In this document: positions 42,101-57,100 of the stretch, one piece after another
Layout of the letters: every line of letters begins with the position of its first letter
Position numbering within the stretch: position 1 is the first letter of the stretch
Assembly (NCBI GenBank): GCA_018881555.1
Contig: JACAXG010000012.1
Span: 682,001 to 746,000 of the forward strand
Origin: Amblyornis subalaris
Lineage: Eukaryota; Chordata; Aves; Passeriformes; Ptilonorhynchidae
DNA: 64,000 nt
Direction of reading: 5' to 3'
The notes under the pieces: model-generated
Seen by the model: only the letters and a program-made list of their open reading frames with translations
What the model was told of the DNA's origin: nothing
Databases searched by the model: none
Position numbers and translations under genes: made by a program

Positions 42101-45100
42101 GGAATTATCACTTCTGAAAATTCANCTACTGGTAGGGTTTTCCTCCAAAGGGCTGAATTTATTACACACACTCTTGAGGTTTCACATGTTGCAAGAGGTT
42201 CACTGCAATCTATGAATTCATTTATATTTCATATTACACAGTGGTTTTCATGCATTTGCAAGTTCAGAACAAAGTCAAAACTAAGTTTTAAAATCTAGCT
42301 GGCACTGGATTATAGTATATTATGCAAACAACGAAAACAATCAGCATTTAGAGCTTTTGGTAACAATTTCTCCAGATATCTGTCTGTCTTGTTATTATCT
42401 AATAACTCACAAACTGTCTGCCTGAAAGATTAAAGGGCTTTTCCAAGACAGATCAAAAAGGTCACTTAAGTGTAGTGTGATTCCATTAGTTCAAGCATTC
42501 AGGATGTTAGTCAAAAAATCCCTTCTGTTTATATTGCTTGGGAATAGTAGCAAGGGAAATATTAAAGCATTTGAAGATCTGTGCAGCTAACTAACAAGTG
42601 TTTATTGCTACAGGACTGCAAGAACATGATTCTAGTAAGTAAGAAATAAAGTAGAAAGATTAACAGCAAACCTGGCTTCTCTTCTGAGGAAGCTATTGGA
42701 CACTGATATGGCAGAAACATTAAAAACAGAAACGTATTATTTATGAAGAAGCTGTCATTAGGAATTTTTCAGAGGGAGATTAAGGCTCACAAATTTGTCT
42801 GAATTCTCGAAGTGTGTTGCTGAATCAGTAGCTATAGATAAAAGACAGTGGAAACTACACATTTCAACATTTGATACTATAATAATTTCCAACAGCTCGA
42901 TTTGCAGCCTCACAATGAGAAAATACAGATTAAAGAGGGCAGGTACAGGACAACAGAAGGCCAAAGCAGTTCTACTTGAAAGGAACACCAAGAGACTGAA
43001 AATGGTCTCCTACAGCATCCTAGTGAACAGGGTTACAATTTCAATGTGCACTTTCCAAAGTTTAAAGCAATTATTAACACCACTTGAGCTCTGTGGTTCA
43101 TATGAGTTCTGAGCCTCAACACTGTATTAATTCCTTCTTCTATACAGACAACCCAGGGTAGTTCATGTCTTGTTAGACATTAAGGACATTAACCAGCCTT
43201 TTGGCATCAGGTTATCTGTTCTAAAACAAAACAAAACAGAGACTTGGTTGGGACCAAAACTTTAATGACTAACCAATTACACTAGGTTATTGAAAGACAT
43301 GGCAGAGACATCAGGGTCATATATTCCTGATTGACTTCTACCCACAAATAAAGAGTTTAAATAATTACCTGTGCTCAAACTGAAATAAAACCAAACCAAG
43401 ACATGAACAAAATACTAGCAGACCTCAAATGTCTTCACATTAAGATCTTAAGATCTGTTAACATGGGGTATTGATACCCAGGGGTCACAGGCAAACACTG
43501 GAAAACTGAGGACTGATAAAGTAATACACAAGTTGTAATTTTTCTTTAGGCAGCTGATGGAAAAACTTGCACCCAACAGAAGCAGTATATTTTATGAAAC
43601 AGGAGTACTGTATCCAAATGGAAAGTGAAATAAGTTAGTGCTAAAAATCTACCTATTTCAATTCCAATAACACATTATTAAGCTCCCGAATTCTTAATTA
43701 CTTAGTACAGATATCTGATCCCAAGGTAATATTTCACATTCTAAAGTCTGTGAGAAGAAGGAATAAAAAAAGGAAAAAGACCAAAACTGTGATAACTAGT
43801 TTTATTGATAAATTAAAATATTAATACAACAGGAAAATTGTACCTTTTCCCAGAAACTTCTAAAAAAAAGGGGGGTTGATATTTCAAATTGATTTTTTCT
43901 TCCCCCAGAGGATGTGAAGAATATTTAGACAAACCACTGCATGTTTAAAACAAAGTGTTATAAAAGGATAAGTAGAATATATTTGGATAATTAAATACTT
44001 ATCTATTTCAGACCTTGATCCTTCATGTGCCTAATGGGGTAGATTATTCAGGCAGGTGAGGGATAAGTAGATAATTTCCCTTTCATTTTTATGATCCTGA
44101 GCATTCTAAGCCTCAGTCTAGTCTCAAATGAACATTTAAAATAAAAATTTAGACCTGCTGCCCAACACTGCTAGTAGGGTTATTTAACAAGCCTGAAATA
44201 TGACAGTAAATTGTGCTCTTAAATTCTCTATACAAAAGAATTAGTCAGAGTACTGGGTTGAAAAAATCGTTTGCCTGTAGAAAGCAAATGTAGAAAGCAC
44301 ATGCTGGCTTTTGGAGACAATAGGTTTTGACAATAGTTTGATAATCATCAAGATATTGAAGACAGCTCTAACAGATGTCTTCATCATACTGGATTAGATC
44401 TGAAATACAGGTCTGTGCAGAAATAAAGCAGGTCATATTCCACTATGCATATTATTACTTTGTAATCTCCTCTCCCTATCAGATCTTCACAAGTCCTCCT
44501 GTCCCAAGTTCAGCTATGAATTATAGATAATGTTCTGACAAAACTATTAAGAAGATGAAATAGCAGCCAGGCTACTTCAATACCTTACATCTGAAACTTG
44601 AAACAAGGAAGAATATATTTAGAAAAGACTCCCTGATGTGCTGGAGTTAGATTCTGAAATAGAATACATCTAGTTCGAAGAACCTCAATAAATCCTTGTT
44701 TTGACATACTAACCACTGGCAGAGAAGTAAATGCCAAGGAAATAAAGAACAGCACGTAAATTACTATTGAAAACAGGAACATTACTTACATTGCTGCTTT
44801 TGCAATTTCTGATTCAAATTCACAGTTAGGTTTTTTCGTTTTCTTGTTAACTAGGAAAGGAAAGACCTTGAAACTACAATTCAGGTCTACGAGGGGCAGA
44901 GAACACACTCCAGGCCTAAGAGGTTATCACTTACTGTATCAGGCAAAACTTAAACTAATTCCACCAATAACCACATGGATTTATTCCTCATTTACACAGT
45001 TAAGTAGGAACTGGTGGACTGCATGTTGAAAAAAGGAACTTTCTTTGAAGGCAATTGCTAATTCTATCTTTTTTCTTTCTTTAAAGTAACTAAAAATTAT

Positions 45101-45740
45101 TATTTACTATATCATGGCTGTAAGACAGGCACATTCACTATGATACATGAATACACATATATGTATGTGTGAAGAATAATTGGCACACTTAGAGAATTTC
45201 TTATATCACATATTTATAGTTCTGCCATAACCACAGCAACAGTGATTATTCACTTAACACAATTTTTTTTCACCTTGAACCTTTAAGTTTCCATCACACT
45301 GAATATTCATCACGGTGGGAAATTTCATGAAACCTGCCAGTTTCACACAATACACTTTCTCAAGTGCACCTTTTACATCCAACATATAAAGTCTAAAATA
45401 ACTTAGGTGCAATTAGACACAAAACTTCATTACCTGCAGGTGCACCTCAAGCTCCCAGAACTCCCAGCAGTCTCATCATTATGAGTCACCCTTCAGTGCA
45501 TTAGCTCTAAATGAGCCAGATGTGTTGAAATATTTAAGTCCTTAGTTAAACCCTGGGGATTTTAGAGATATTCTTCCACTTGCAATGTATTTGCATATCT
45601 TGCTAAAGAGGTACTGAGTTATGTACACACGTTGCAGGCACAAAAGTTTCTACAAAATGCCTTAAAATACAGTCAGGTTTTCATGAAATCTATGTTTTCT
45701 TTCTAGATAATATATTAAAAGTAAACACAAAGTATTTAGT

Positions 45741-45830
45741 CTATCTAATTTAGTTGAAATTAATTAGTTAGAATCTATAAATCTATATTATCTATATTAT
45801 CTAAATCTATATATCTAAATTAATTAGAAA
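45741..45830. repeat. AT-rich degenerate repeat
   Basis: Irregular copies of ctatatta/atctaaa-type units, flanked by two aattaattag copies. Low-complexity AT sequence, inside an STK39 intron. Confidence 0.7.
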
Positions 45831-48800
45831 GTTTATGGGTACATTGAGCTTTGGAATAAATATGTGATACATTTAACTAAAAATTCACTTATTTCACTCA
45901 ATTTGAACAAGAAAAAACCAAAACTTCTAAAAAATTTCCTAAATATTACAAAAATGAGTGTATCTCAAAACATTACTGATATTAAATGACAAACCTATGG
46001 TGCCTTCAAATGGTAGCGCTATCCCAGTTACCTACCCATAGCAACACTGCAGCTCTTTGAGCACATAAATATACGCAGTTTGTTTTCTACTCGTGGAGCT
46101 CTATCCCATTTTCTAATTACAATAAGACGATGCGTTGNAATTAGTTGAACCAAAACCATCACTTCGTTTAGTTTCAAGGAGGATTAATCTAACAAGACAA
46201 AGTAAATCTAGGTATAAGCAAATGCAGAGCAAAACCAAGGAAAGCAAAAGAATATTTACTGTGTAACTCCATGGCTTTTCTAGGAATGTGGATTATCAGT
46301 GCCACCATAAGCTAAGTGTACTAACAAAGTGGGCTGGTGCTTTTTCATTGTTCCATTTTAGTATGAAAATACCTTCAGCACCAGCAGACATCATACTGTA
46401 AGATANTCAGCTGTTTCAATTTCAAATGCTTTAACACTGTGATTAATTGGTATCTATATATTACTATTACATTATGTTATATATATTACTTACTGTGTAT
46501 CAACCCTTAAAGTAATGTCATTCTGGATTTGGTCAGACACACGTTCTCTGAAATCGTGGCCAAATAACCTATCCACAGCCACTCTGGGGTTTTTTGTAAT
46601 GCTAGCTGCCAATTTAAGTTCTGCCTACTTACCAAAGTAACTACATCAAACTATTATGGCATCCATTGTATTTACACTTCTAAAAAAATATTCAAGGTGT
46701 TGATGAAAAAGGTTGCTATTTGCAAAATACAATCTCATTACAAAATACAATCTATTGGGTTTTCAGCTGGTTTTTCTAAACAGATTAGGCCTTTCAGCAG
46801 AAAGTGTTTTCTTTTTAAACTGACTGAAAGCTCTTCCTCTGGTTACTAAACGAATATCTCCAACACCAAAGACTGTTACCAGTAGTAAATGTCGGGTGTA
46901 TTTAAAAATGAAGGTACATCTTCCATGATGCTCAAGGTATTCAGAGATACTTTTTTGACAAAAACATCTAAAACAAGGGACATTAATACANTAAAGGGCA
47001 ACCGCACATTTCTTGAAGGCATGGGTATCAAGGCTTTTATTTAAGCAGTATTCAGGAAGGGCAGGGGGGTTACGTATATATTGCAATTCAATAATTGTAA
47101 ATACACTTTCAGGTTCTGAAATTTAAGCAAGGACTCCAGAAGATTAACTATAGCCTAAGGCTTCATTGAAATCATATGCACATTGTATATACCAGTGAAC
47201 TAGGACTACAACTATGTGATTTTCAACAGAATTGACTGTTGATATGATTTGAGTTTTCCTTATGGTATCAGAAATATAATGAAGCATTACCTGATGAATG
47301 TTTACTAGCTCTTATGCATATATGGCATACACACAGAGACATATTTATCTAAAAATGAATTTTGAAAATATTCCAGATCTGATTTAACATAGCTATTTCA
47401 GTACTGCATAAAAATACCTCATCAGCAAGATACCACTGGCTCCAAGGCTCATTCTCCTCTGCAAACACAAACTCCAGTCTGCCTTTAAACAAATTCTCTG
47501 TGCTGGTTCCCCTGATCTAGGGACCTTCTGTGAAACAATGCTATAGGAAAATAAACCAGCCAATCATAGCCAAAACTGAACATTCAAGCTGGGATTTTTG
47601 CTTCTCTGCAGAACAGTAGCTGAACTTAATGTATATCAGAACGGAAGTCTTCCTGGGAAACCTGTGTTAAGTGAAGCAAATCCAGCAAGAGTCAAAAGGT
47701 GAAGCGTGTTGATGCTTAGCAGCAAATTCCATAGAACTTAACATGTCAGCTGGTCTCCACTAACAACTTCAGCTCACATATGCCATGGCCATACTTTCCA
47801 CAACAGCTTTTGCTGACTCCTATTTAAGTGTCCTTTCAAAACATCAGCCATTATGCCAACAAATTGTTGAGTTCAACATAACCACAGGTATTTTCACCTT
47901 TCTCTTTTCTCCAAGTCTCTACATGTTTCGACATCCATTAAAAGAATCAACAGAAACAACTTTTATGAGACTATCTCAGAACTTTGTTTTCATTCAGGTT
48001 ACAGAGGCTGAATTTCTGCCTGCTTCAGCTGAAAAATGAAAGGTAATTTATCACCTGCTTTCAATCTGGAAACTAATGGAATCAGTTCTTCTGGTCAAGA
48101 AGGTTAACCAAGCTCTTCTATACTATTCCCTTCTTCCTATATAGAAAGATTTTAAACCTTTTAATTTCAAGTGAACAAGATGCTAACATAATTTTACACA
48201 GAAAATTAGTTTTGTAAGCAGACTTACATTTTAAGCACCATCTGCTCTCTTATATGACCTATGGCTTTAAACCAAGGAACTGAAACACTTAGGACTGCAC
48301 TGTTATGGTGAAATATTCTAACAAAGTGCAACTTTAATTTTTTACTTAAAAGCAAAATCACATTTAGCAGAAGTCTTTTTTCAGTAAAATATGAAATCTG
48401 AAATAATTTTCTAGGAAGATAACAATGTCCAAACATAGTTGAAAACTCCACAGGTGAAGCAGACACAAAATTATAATACAAATTCATGCAAGAATTTGTG
48501 CCTGTGGAGCTTGACATAAGTTACATCATTTAAAAAAATGCCATATAAACTAAATATAAATTAGTGAAATTTAATAAGTTGATTCATTTCATTATATGAA
48601 ATTTTAATCATTATAAGAAATTTTATTTCCTTACATTTTTAAAACCACAATAAAAAGACAAACATGAAAGTACAGAAGGATCCATCACAATTCTTAAAAT
48701 CAAACTCTGATGCAATTCAAAAGAGGGACTAAGCAGGAAAGTAAACTTTTATCACAAACTAGACAGTGTCTCTAACCAAGCCTGCTAGGGAAAACTTTAA

Positions 48801-49690
48801 TTATTTAAATGTTTGTGCCTCTTCAAGGACCAAAGTCCCATTACTATGGGATGGTACTTTGTCCCATGAGGGACATCTATTTTCATTTGCCTTTCTCCCA
48901 TCACTCTTCCTGAAAGATGATAACAAATCTCATTCATGCTGCCATTTCCACAGAAGTACTGGCACTTTGCATTGAAAGAGAACTTTGCAGCAAAGGGAAA
49001 AGTTTCATTCACTGAAGAATGAAGAAGGGAAAAGAAGTCTTACTGGGTCTCAGCAGGACTTGCACTGCAGCATCGCCAGCTGTGACTGAGAATACCACCT
49101 GACTGCCCAGGCAAGTGGGATAGCCAACAAATAACAATTCTTTTCTTAGCCAGAAAAAAAAAAATCTTTTTTTTTCCTAAATGAAAATTGTACCAAAAAT
49201 ACTATCAGCAGTATGGTAATGACATTTTTCATAATGGATGTTTAAAAGGCAGCAAACTATGGCCAAGCACCTCCTCTTCCTGAACCCTTAAAATAACAGT
49301 GCAGTAGAAGCAACTTCAACAGTGCCTACAGCCTGTAGCATCTGCAAGCCTCCCTAAAATACTTTTTATTTAGAAATTAAGATAAAACATAGATAGGACT
49401 TTTATTTCTTAGATCAGCTAGAATCAATATGTATTCTTAACTTCCAAAAGCAAAAAATACTGCCTTCTCACAGAAAGAGTTTAACTACCCTACAAATGCA
49501 GTGAGTGTATTTTAGATAATCTTTCAGGCAAGTCATATGAACTTCTGCAGTTGTGAAACACTCTGCATACCACTGAGGAGTTTGGTAAGGAAATCTTAAC
49601 CAACTGATATGAACTTCTTTGAACACAGCACAAAAATTGACTTGCTTGCTCAATTCAGTCCTCCCATATCTAGCATACACTATCCCCCCT

Positions 49691-49724
49691 CTACATCTAC
49701 ATCTACATCTACATCTACATCTAC
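49691..49724. repeat. (CTACAT)n hexanucleotide microsatellite
   Basis: Five perfect CTACAT units plus CTAC. The purity suggests a polymorphic length. It lies 626 bp downstream, in the STK39 direction, of the 50350-50418 exon and does not touch splice sites. Confidence 0.95.
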
Positions 49725-50349
49725 GGGTCTTGAGCAACCAGCAGAAAGGAAAGAAGTGCAGAGAAAAAAAGCACTTCCAAATTAATCACCTTTGTGAGGC
49801 ACTGAATTTCAAATAAAAGAAAAAGAAATTAAAATGGAATAGAAAAGCAGAGAAGTATCTTTCAGCCACCAGAAAACATTTCTGATTACTGCTTTTTTTT
49901 GTTTTTTGTTTACCACAGGAATAACACCACTGGGTGCAATTTCCATAGGTCCTGAACTCTGTCTTACTCCTCCTTCTATGAACCCAAACAGAATACTTAC
50001 TAACTTCAGAGCTGCCAAAGCATACTTTGCAAAATCCTACTGAAAAATCATTTTATTCTTAAACAAAAAAATGAAGTTATCACAAAAATGATCAATCATA
50101 GAATTGTCAATAATCCTTCAGGAGAACTATATTAGATCACCCCTTTCAAACCACTGAAGAGATCTGACTTCCAAAAGCAATCCTTGGATTGGTATCAAAA
50201 TTGCCTTGTTGACTGAACTATGCATACATGAAAGCAAAATTAGGACAAAAAAGATTTTGTGAAAACAAGCATCAGAGAAAACATTTTTTCACATCCATTA
50301 AACACAGACTTGTCACAAGAGCATAATTACAAACAAAAATGTAATTTAC

Positions 50350-50418
50350 CTATAACTACATCATGGCCATCAACCAGGCCTGCAGAGAACAGCTCCTGAG
50401 AAACGCCATCTGCTGTGT
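50350..50418 (-). CDS. STK39: STK39 coding exon with CCT-domain binding residues
   Basis: This 69-nt exon begins with AC, completing the Asp codon split with the exon upstream, and reads [17 protein letters not shown] then HDVVI, identical to mammalian STK39 as I recall. By comparison with the OXSR1 CCT structure, the split Asp, the Glu of SQE and the Leu of AGL correspond to OXSR1 D459, E467 and L473, which contact RFxV/I peptides. All three are present, so docking should be intact. The acceptor is TTTTGGACAG and the donor G|GTAAAT. Confidence 0.95.
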
Positions 50419-52306
50419 CTGTCCAAAAGGTGAAAGGAATAAGTATGAGAGCCCACAAAAACAACAAAAAAGTATCAGTCATCCAATGCAATTTAACAAA
50501 AAAATATATTTTAGTTCCAAAACACCCATGGAGGCAGGACTGAATTCAAAATTATCTTTAATTAGGAGGAAAAAAGATAATTACCTTATCAGCCTCTGCA
50601 CAGTAAATCGCTTAAGGTAATGATTTGATTCATTGCAAACCCCCTACAGAGTTCTCCTAGCCACTAGCATTTCTCCTCTGTTACCTAACTACGTATTCAT
50701 ACACATTTTACAAGTTCAGTACCTTCACAACCAAGAAAATAAACAATGCTTTAGTGTGTTTTTCACTGTTTTCTTTATGCCCTCAATTGTTCTGCATATC
50801 TAGACAGAGACATGCTGAATAGGCTTTCTTGTTTGTTAGCAGTGGGGTAAAGGAGTTACGTGAACAGTCATTACTTTGAGATCTAGGTTTTAAATAGTTT
50901 TTAAGTATTAAGGCTCAGGAAATTCAAAGTTTTGGATTGATTTTCTATTAACAGCTGTACCCGAGTGGGTTAATTCCTAAGTCCCTGTGACTAGTAATTG
51001 CCCTAGATAAAGACCTTAGCAGGCTTAGATGTAAGTAGGCAGAAATAGCAGGAACGAGCCTAAACTTCAGCTAAGTCTCAACGGTAACGTGGCCCCAACA
51101 CCAAACATCCTAATGGAGCTCATGCTTTGAGGCAGTTACATGAAGTTGCATCATTTCCTCAAGAAACACACACAGGTGAAAAGCAACGTAGCTGAGCCAG
51201 CTGCAGTTTCTGGAGATGAGAAGCACAGCTGCCTTCTGGCTGCCTCAGGACTGACTACAGGAAGAGTCCTGGTATATCCTCTTATTTTTTGACCAGGTAA
51301 GAATTCTCAAATGGCTTATGTAACTGCTTCCCAAATAATTCTTTTGGCAAACCAGGATATCCTGTGCCTAATTAAGTAACAGGCCTCTTTTGTTATTACT
51401 CATTGCCAAAATCAACGAGAAAGGCAGGTAGACGACACAGAATATATCCATGCACAAAACTACTGCACATGAAAGATATTATGATTTACTGCAAAAGAGA
51501 CACCTCTTCCAATCTGGATTCATTTTTAGGTGAAAGCTCTTTGAAGACTATTCTAAATTGAATACTGACTTCTAAGGAATATGAAATATGTTCATCGTTC
51601 AAAGGGTTGCAATTTAACAGGGATGATACCTTCTTACTCAAAATATCAGCCTCCTGTGCATTTTATCCCAGTCATACTTGGTTTTCTTCAAACAAAGGTA
51701 ACTGTACAAATTCTTAAAACACTTAGCACTGGAAAGCCTATAGTTCTACAAGTATGCAGCAGACTTTAAAGTTTGAATACCAGAATTCCTTTGTGGTGAT
51801 AATACCAAAGCTAGAGATACAACTCAACTTTCAGTTGAAGACAGCATTTTAGAAATGGTGTGCACTTTATACTTGTTAATAGACTTCCTTTTATTATAAA
51901 AGGGAAAGAAACTTAAATATTACCACCATCACCACATACACTTTTATGGCTACAATATTCTATTTCCTATGATGTTCTCCAAATGCGAAAATGGAAATTC
52001 CAAAGTTGTACATATTGCTAGGCAAGATCTTATATACCATATAGATCATTTCAATAAGATATGAAATTGATAAAAGTATACTGTGAATAAAGTCTTCTAA
52101 CATATATATATTATGCAACCTTGCCACTAGAATTTACATACATCTGCAATTTAGGTTCATACATACATCTCCATTTCGGTTCAATATAAAGCTCTGCACA
52201 GTAGGAAACATTCCAGAGAGGCAGTCTGCATTAACCATAAGCAGTAATCCATTTCTGAAATACCTTTTTAAGCAGTAAGAGAATAATTCAGTTGCAGGAG
52301 CCTTAC
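50419..52306 (-). other. STK39 intron, about 1.9 kb
   Basis: Bounded by GTAAGG at the 5' end and GGACAG at the 3' end. No other feature recognised. Confidence 0.85.
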
Positions 52307-52359
52307 CTCTGCCCGGAGTAAACTCAAACCGTATGTCATTAAGTTCTTTCCTGGAGTTC
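52307..52359 (-). CDS. STK39: STK39 coding exon opening the CCT domain
   Basis: This 53-nt exon starts with one base that completes an Arg codon, then encodes NSRKELNDIRFEFTPGR and one base of the next Asp codon. It matches the start of the CCT domain of STK39 and the paralogue OXSR1; the first Phe of RFEF corresponds to peptide-contacting F452 of OXSR1. The acceptor is TGTTTTTCAG and the donor G|GTAAGG. Phases with the neighbouring exons agree, so the four exons join without a break. Confidence 0.95.
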
Positions 52360-54078
52360 CTGAAAAACAGTCAGTGTATATATTAAAATGTAATGAAGAA
52401 CAGAACAACTATTCAGTTCCTACACCCAAAGAATACCCCTGGCATTGACAACCGCATTTTTGTTGCATATACTTCCTTGAAAACACTGCTCTACCAAAGC
52501 ACCCAGACTGGAAAGACTCTATTGCATTTTCATGGCAGTATTTTTTGAAAACTAACAGAAAAATATGCTGAAAATGCATTCAGGAACAAAAAGGATAAAA
52601 TCCTCTGATAAATATTTTCCTTTTCATCTTCAAAAGACACTCTGCCATATTGACTCTAATAGTTCAACACAGTTTGAGTCCTATGTACCTTTTCCTCCAA
52701 GAGCCACAGAAGCTTCACTCGGACTTAAAGCTCCCTATTTGACATCACGTTTATACAAAGATGTTTGAGACAAAGTATCCAGCAAATGTTATATGCTGAA
52801 AGGCAGTGGGGATGCACAGTGGTTATAAAACTGTTTCAAAATGAGTAAATTCTTTCACTGACCACCCTTGTCTCAAAAGTGAGGTTCTACATAAACATAA
52901 AACGAGCAGCGAAATGTTAAAGCCCAAGGTTTTCTGTCTTCCTGCTTGCCACGAACGGTGTCTTAAGCAGTTCAGTGTGTGACACAGTCATAAGGGGGTT
53001 AATAACAATGTTAAAGAATTCCTTTACAGCCTCATACGGTGCCCCAAACCTCCATTCCTTGCATGCTTACAGCTTCAGTTTCAGTTAATAATTTCTACCA
53101 TCAACAAAACATCAGCCTCTTTGCAAAACAGACGTCCATCTCATTTTTGGAAATGGCAAGTCAACTGAGCACAGGGAGGAACCTAATTGCTGTAGCGCAC
53201 TCTTTCCAATGAATAGCTCAATCCACTTGAAAAGCTAATAACAGAACGTGTTTTGCAGTTCATTATTCTTCTCCTCAGCAAGGAAACTGTATGCAAGCTC
53301 ATATTTCAGCGTACCCGGCCATGAAGGCTTGCTGTGGGAAAACCAAATCCAATAGGCTGGCATATTTAGCTGTGACTTACAGCTATTATTGCTTTCTAAA
53401 TACTTCTAAGAATATTACAGAGCCCAAACCAGCAACATGCAGAAACACAAAACCCAAAATGATTGGCAACACAGGCAACAACAAGATAGCAAACCCTGAA
53501 AAATGAGTATGCCGCATGCAGTGCTTAAAATGAAAAGTACTCATTTACTGAATCTACTAAATGCTTCAAAGCTGAAGGATTTTTGGGTTCCCAAAATTCT
53601 ACTCTAAATAAAGAACTATAGGAGTTTGAGATCACTAACACAAAGCTGCAGATAATGAAGCTAGCCAGGTACACATTTACAAGGCTCATTTACTTCTGTT
53701 GTAGAAGTCTGTTACCATTTCATGGAATATTGCACTGTCTATTTTTATTCAACAGAGAATTAGTACAAATCTCAGTTTTTCCCCCTCTCACTCTCCTAGA
53801 ATAATCTGAATGGCTTTCTGTTACACAAAAACAACAACAACAAAATAATAGTATTAAAAATCAACATGACCCATCTCCCTTTTGTTCCCTTTTGACAAAA
53901 AAGGGAAAATGCACAGAAATTTAGCATTATTCTTAAGATACGTTCTGACTGAATATGTGATGTAACTCAAACACTCATCTCCTGCACACACTTTGGAAGA
54001 AACTACTCAAACGAATAAAAACTTCCACACCTTTGCAGAGGTAAACCAGGAGGCAGGACTGATTATCTACCAGGAGGC

Positions 54079-54117
54079 AGATGATCTTTAGGGTCTCTTC
54101 CAACCCAAACCTATGAC
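54079..54117 (+). mobile_element. Short CR1 LINE 3' tail
   Basis: The segment agatgatctttagggtctc followed by ttccaacccaaacctatga matches the end of CR1. It is in plus orientation, antisense to STK39. Only about 40 bp are recognisable; the sequence to the left repeats ccaggaggcag twice and may be part of the same copy. Confidence 0.7.
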
Positions 54118-57100
54118 CAAGAAACCCAATACATTAGGTTCTCCCATTATATCTTTCCACAGACCTCCTGTAAGTAGAAAATCCACCACATAAAAAGGCA
54201 CTAAGTAATTAGGAACTCTTGGGAAAATTTCAACAGAGGGAGAGAGCAATGTGAAAGACGAGCTGCTCCTGATGCAGACTCTTTCCTCCAGCAGGACGCA
54301 CATGGGGTGTATGTTACTTTGTCTCCAAATTGCAAAATATCCCAAATAAACTTAATGAGTCAAATCACTTTATTTTAGTGAAGGTGAAAATTCAAGGAAG
54401 GTTGATACGCATTCAGCAATCCAACTTTACTATTGAGAACTGTTACACTCTAAACTATTTTGAACTTAGGACACTGCTGCTTTCTCTATAATAGTATACA
54501 ACTATTCAGGCAAGCAAAACAAAGGAAGTTTGGCAAGATTAATTCGCTAGAAGTCTGTAAGTGCTTTTGCTTATTGTTCCATTACCTTCCAGACATTTAT
54601 TGATTTCCATAAATTATGTATTCCATTATATAATCCACCAAATAGAAGATGCACTTGAGTTCTCCCCTAAAAGCTGCTCATGCTCTTTTCCAGCCTTTAC
54701 ACACTTCTCTGGTTCTAGTTAATGTCACTGTAACTGCAAATTAGTTTGCTAGTTCCCTTGGTGACAACTGTTTGGATTTGTTGATTTATTTGTAGGCAGA
54801 GTTTCCAAGCAATGTTTCATTTGTTCCTTTTCTTACTTACATCCATTACACTCTTATCATGCAACAGCACACACAGGCTTTATTTCTGCTATGTAGAAAT
54901 AGGATTTGAAGAAAGGCACTTAGTATCTTTGTGATTAATAATTTTATCTTCTTCATCATTTCTTAATGGTTCCTATTTTCTCCAATGCAGTTGTGAAAAA
55001 GTTATTTCTATTTTAAAATGCCAACTCAGACCTTTCTGCCATCTCTTATAATACCTCTTATGTGCTTCTAGCTGTGCGCCATTACGGACTAATATACCCT
55101 GATTATCATGGATAAAAGCAACCCATCTCCCATCTCTTTCTAAAAGTAGTAAATTTTAAGTACTTTTGTGCAATTTAGTACACTGCAAGTTGTTTTTCAT
55201 TATGCACTCACCTCCAACAGGAAGAATTCCAAATGCTATGAATAAGGGGGACACCAAAGCACACCATGCTAGCACATTTTGGCAGCCACCTTTCTGGTAA
55301 AGTAATTTCAGAACCTAAAACTACCCACTTTGTGAAACCATGTTCTGCAACTCTTCATTATTAATTTGTTTTCATCAGGACCACTTGACGTGCACACCAA
55401 GATTGCTACATCTGATTTTCAAGGGAATAATGTTTCCTCAAGGAACTAGAAAAAGCATGAGGGTCACCCACTTAGCCCCCCACCTATAAACTTTGGCAAT
55501 CCTGTCATTAGGATATAAAAGAAAGATACCGCATTTCAAAGGAAATTATTTGCAAAACAATGGTAATATTTACCAAAATCAGGATTAGAGAATAAACAAA
55601 TTATGCAGCTGTTCAGATTGACATGGTTCTACTGAAAAAATCATAAGATATGAAAGAGATTTCAGGCATTCGCATTTAAAGACAAAGCCTTCAAATAATT
55701 ACCTAATGATAGCATAATTCCTGCTACAGTCAATTATCTATGTTCCACATGATTGACAACAGATCTACGTTGTTGAATTAAAATAGAAAATTGTTTGTGT
55801 AATGATACAACTGTAATTTAGAGACATTAAATGTCATTATTTCTTTTGTCCTTAAATGCAGAATGTCTATTATGTAAGTGCAATTCAAGAATATGAGACG
55901 TCTTGGAATTAAACTTTAGAACTAAATCATGCTGGCATACTTTGATTACGTATCAAGCAGTAGATTTTCATTCTTTTTTACAACCTTTTTTACCCCCAAC
56001 AAATTTATCCACCACTTCTTATGTTCTGAAACGTCAGCTTCTATTTCACACAAGCTTCAGCATCTTCCATACAGCCTTCAGGGAGAGTCTGTAGTCCTGG
56101 ATGAGATGCATCCTACCATAGCTAAGTAACTGTATATTCTTCCTTCCCAATATAAAAAAAAAATTCTCACAGAAGGTAAGCCAAAAGAAATGTGTGTGCA
56201 TGTGTGTAAGAACACCCAGTTTTTGTCTCTGCATTGCTTGCTTAATTTTCAGATTTCAGTTACTCAATCACATGTGGTTTACAAAGACTGATATATGGAG
56301 CTAAGTGTACAGCTGCAGAATACGTATTCTTTTCTAGAACCAGAAATAAGCTCATCTTTAACCAAAACTGTAAAACCTTTATTATGAAAAGCACCATAAC
56401 ACATGGTGCCACATGGCACCCTTCATCAGTCAGCGCCAGCCTTTNCCCTCCTCATACGCCCAGTAAGCCCTATTCCCTCACCATCAGGGACTAATGACAC
56501 TGGCCAAGTGTAAGTCAGTGTGCTTTAACACAAAACACACACAAAAAAATAAATAAATAAAATCACAGTTATCGCACTTATACAAAATTTCAGCCCCACA
56601 GATGCTGCTACTGTCCAGATTTAGAACTGCATTGAAACTACCATGGAAGCAAACTAAGTCAGAAAGGAAAAAACAAGACAGCATAGCCTAAGAAGCAAGG
56701 GCAAGCAGTCTTGCATTTGCACTGCCTCACTGCAATCGCTGCTGTAATTAAAACCACAGAAGAATTCAAATGACTTCCTCATTGAGATTGCAGAGAAAGC
56801 AGACGTTCACATGATAATGAAGTGGACTAATCAGAGTGACAGGTGAGTTGTACATTCTAGAGCTGTACTCATACAATTTTCATTCTACATCTCTGGGGCA
56901 AGATCTTTGTGCATACAATGCAAGAAATGTAATTGGTGGAAAAAACACAGAAGACAGGTTTGCAGGTTTGTTTAAAAGAAATTTTACTTCCATTTTTTTT
57001 CTTGCTAGAAAAAATGCTGGAGAGACAAATGTTATTTGGCCTCACCAAAAGTCACTCAAATTCAAAAGGTCATCTTCCTTCTCTTAATAACGTGTCACCC

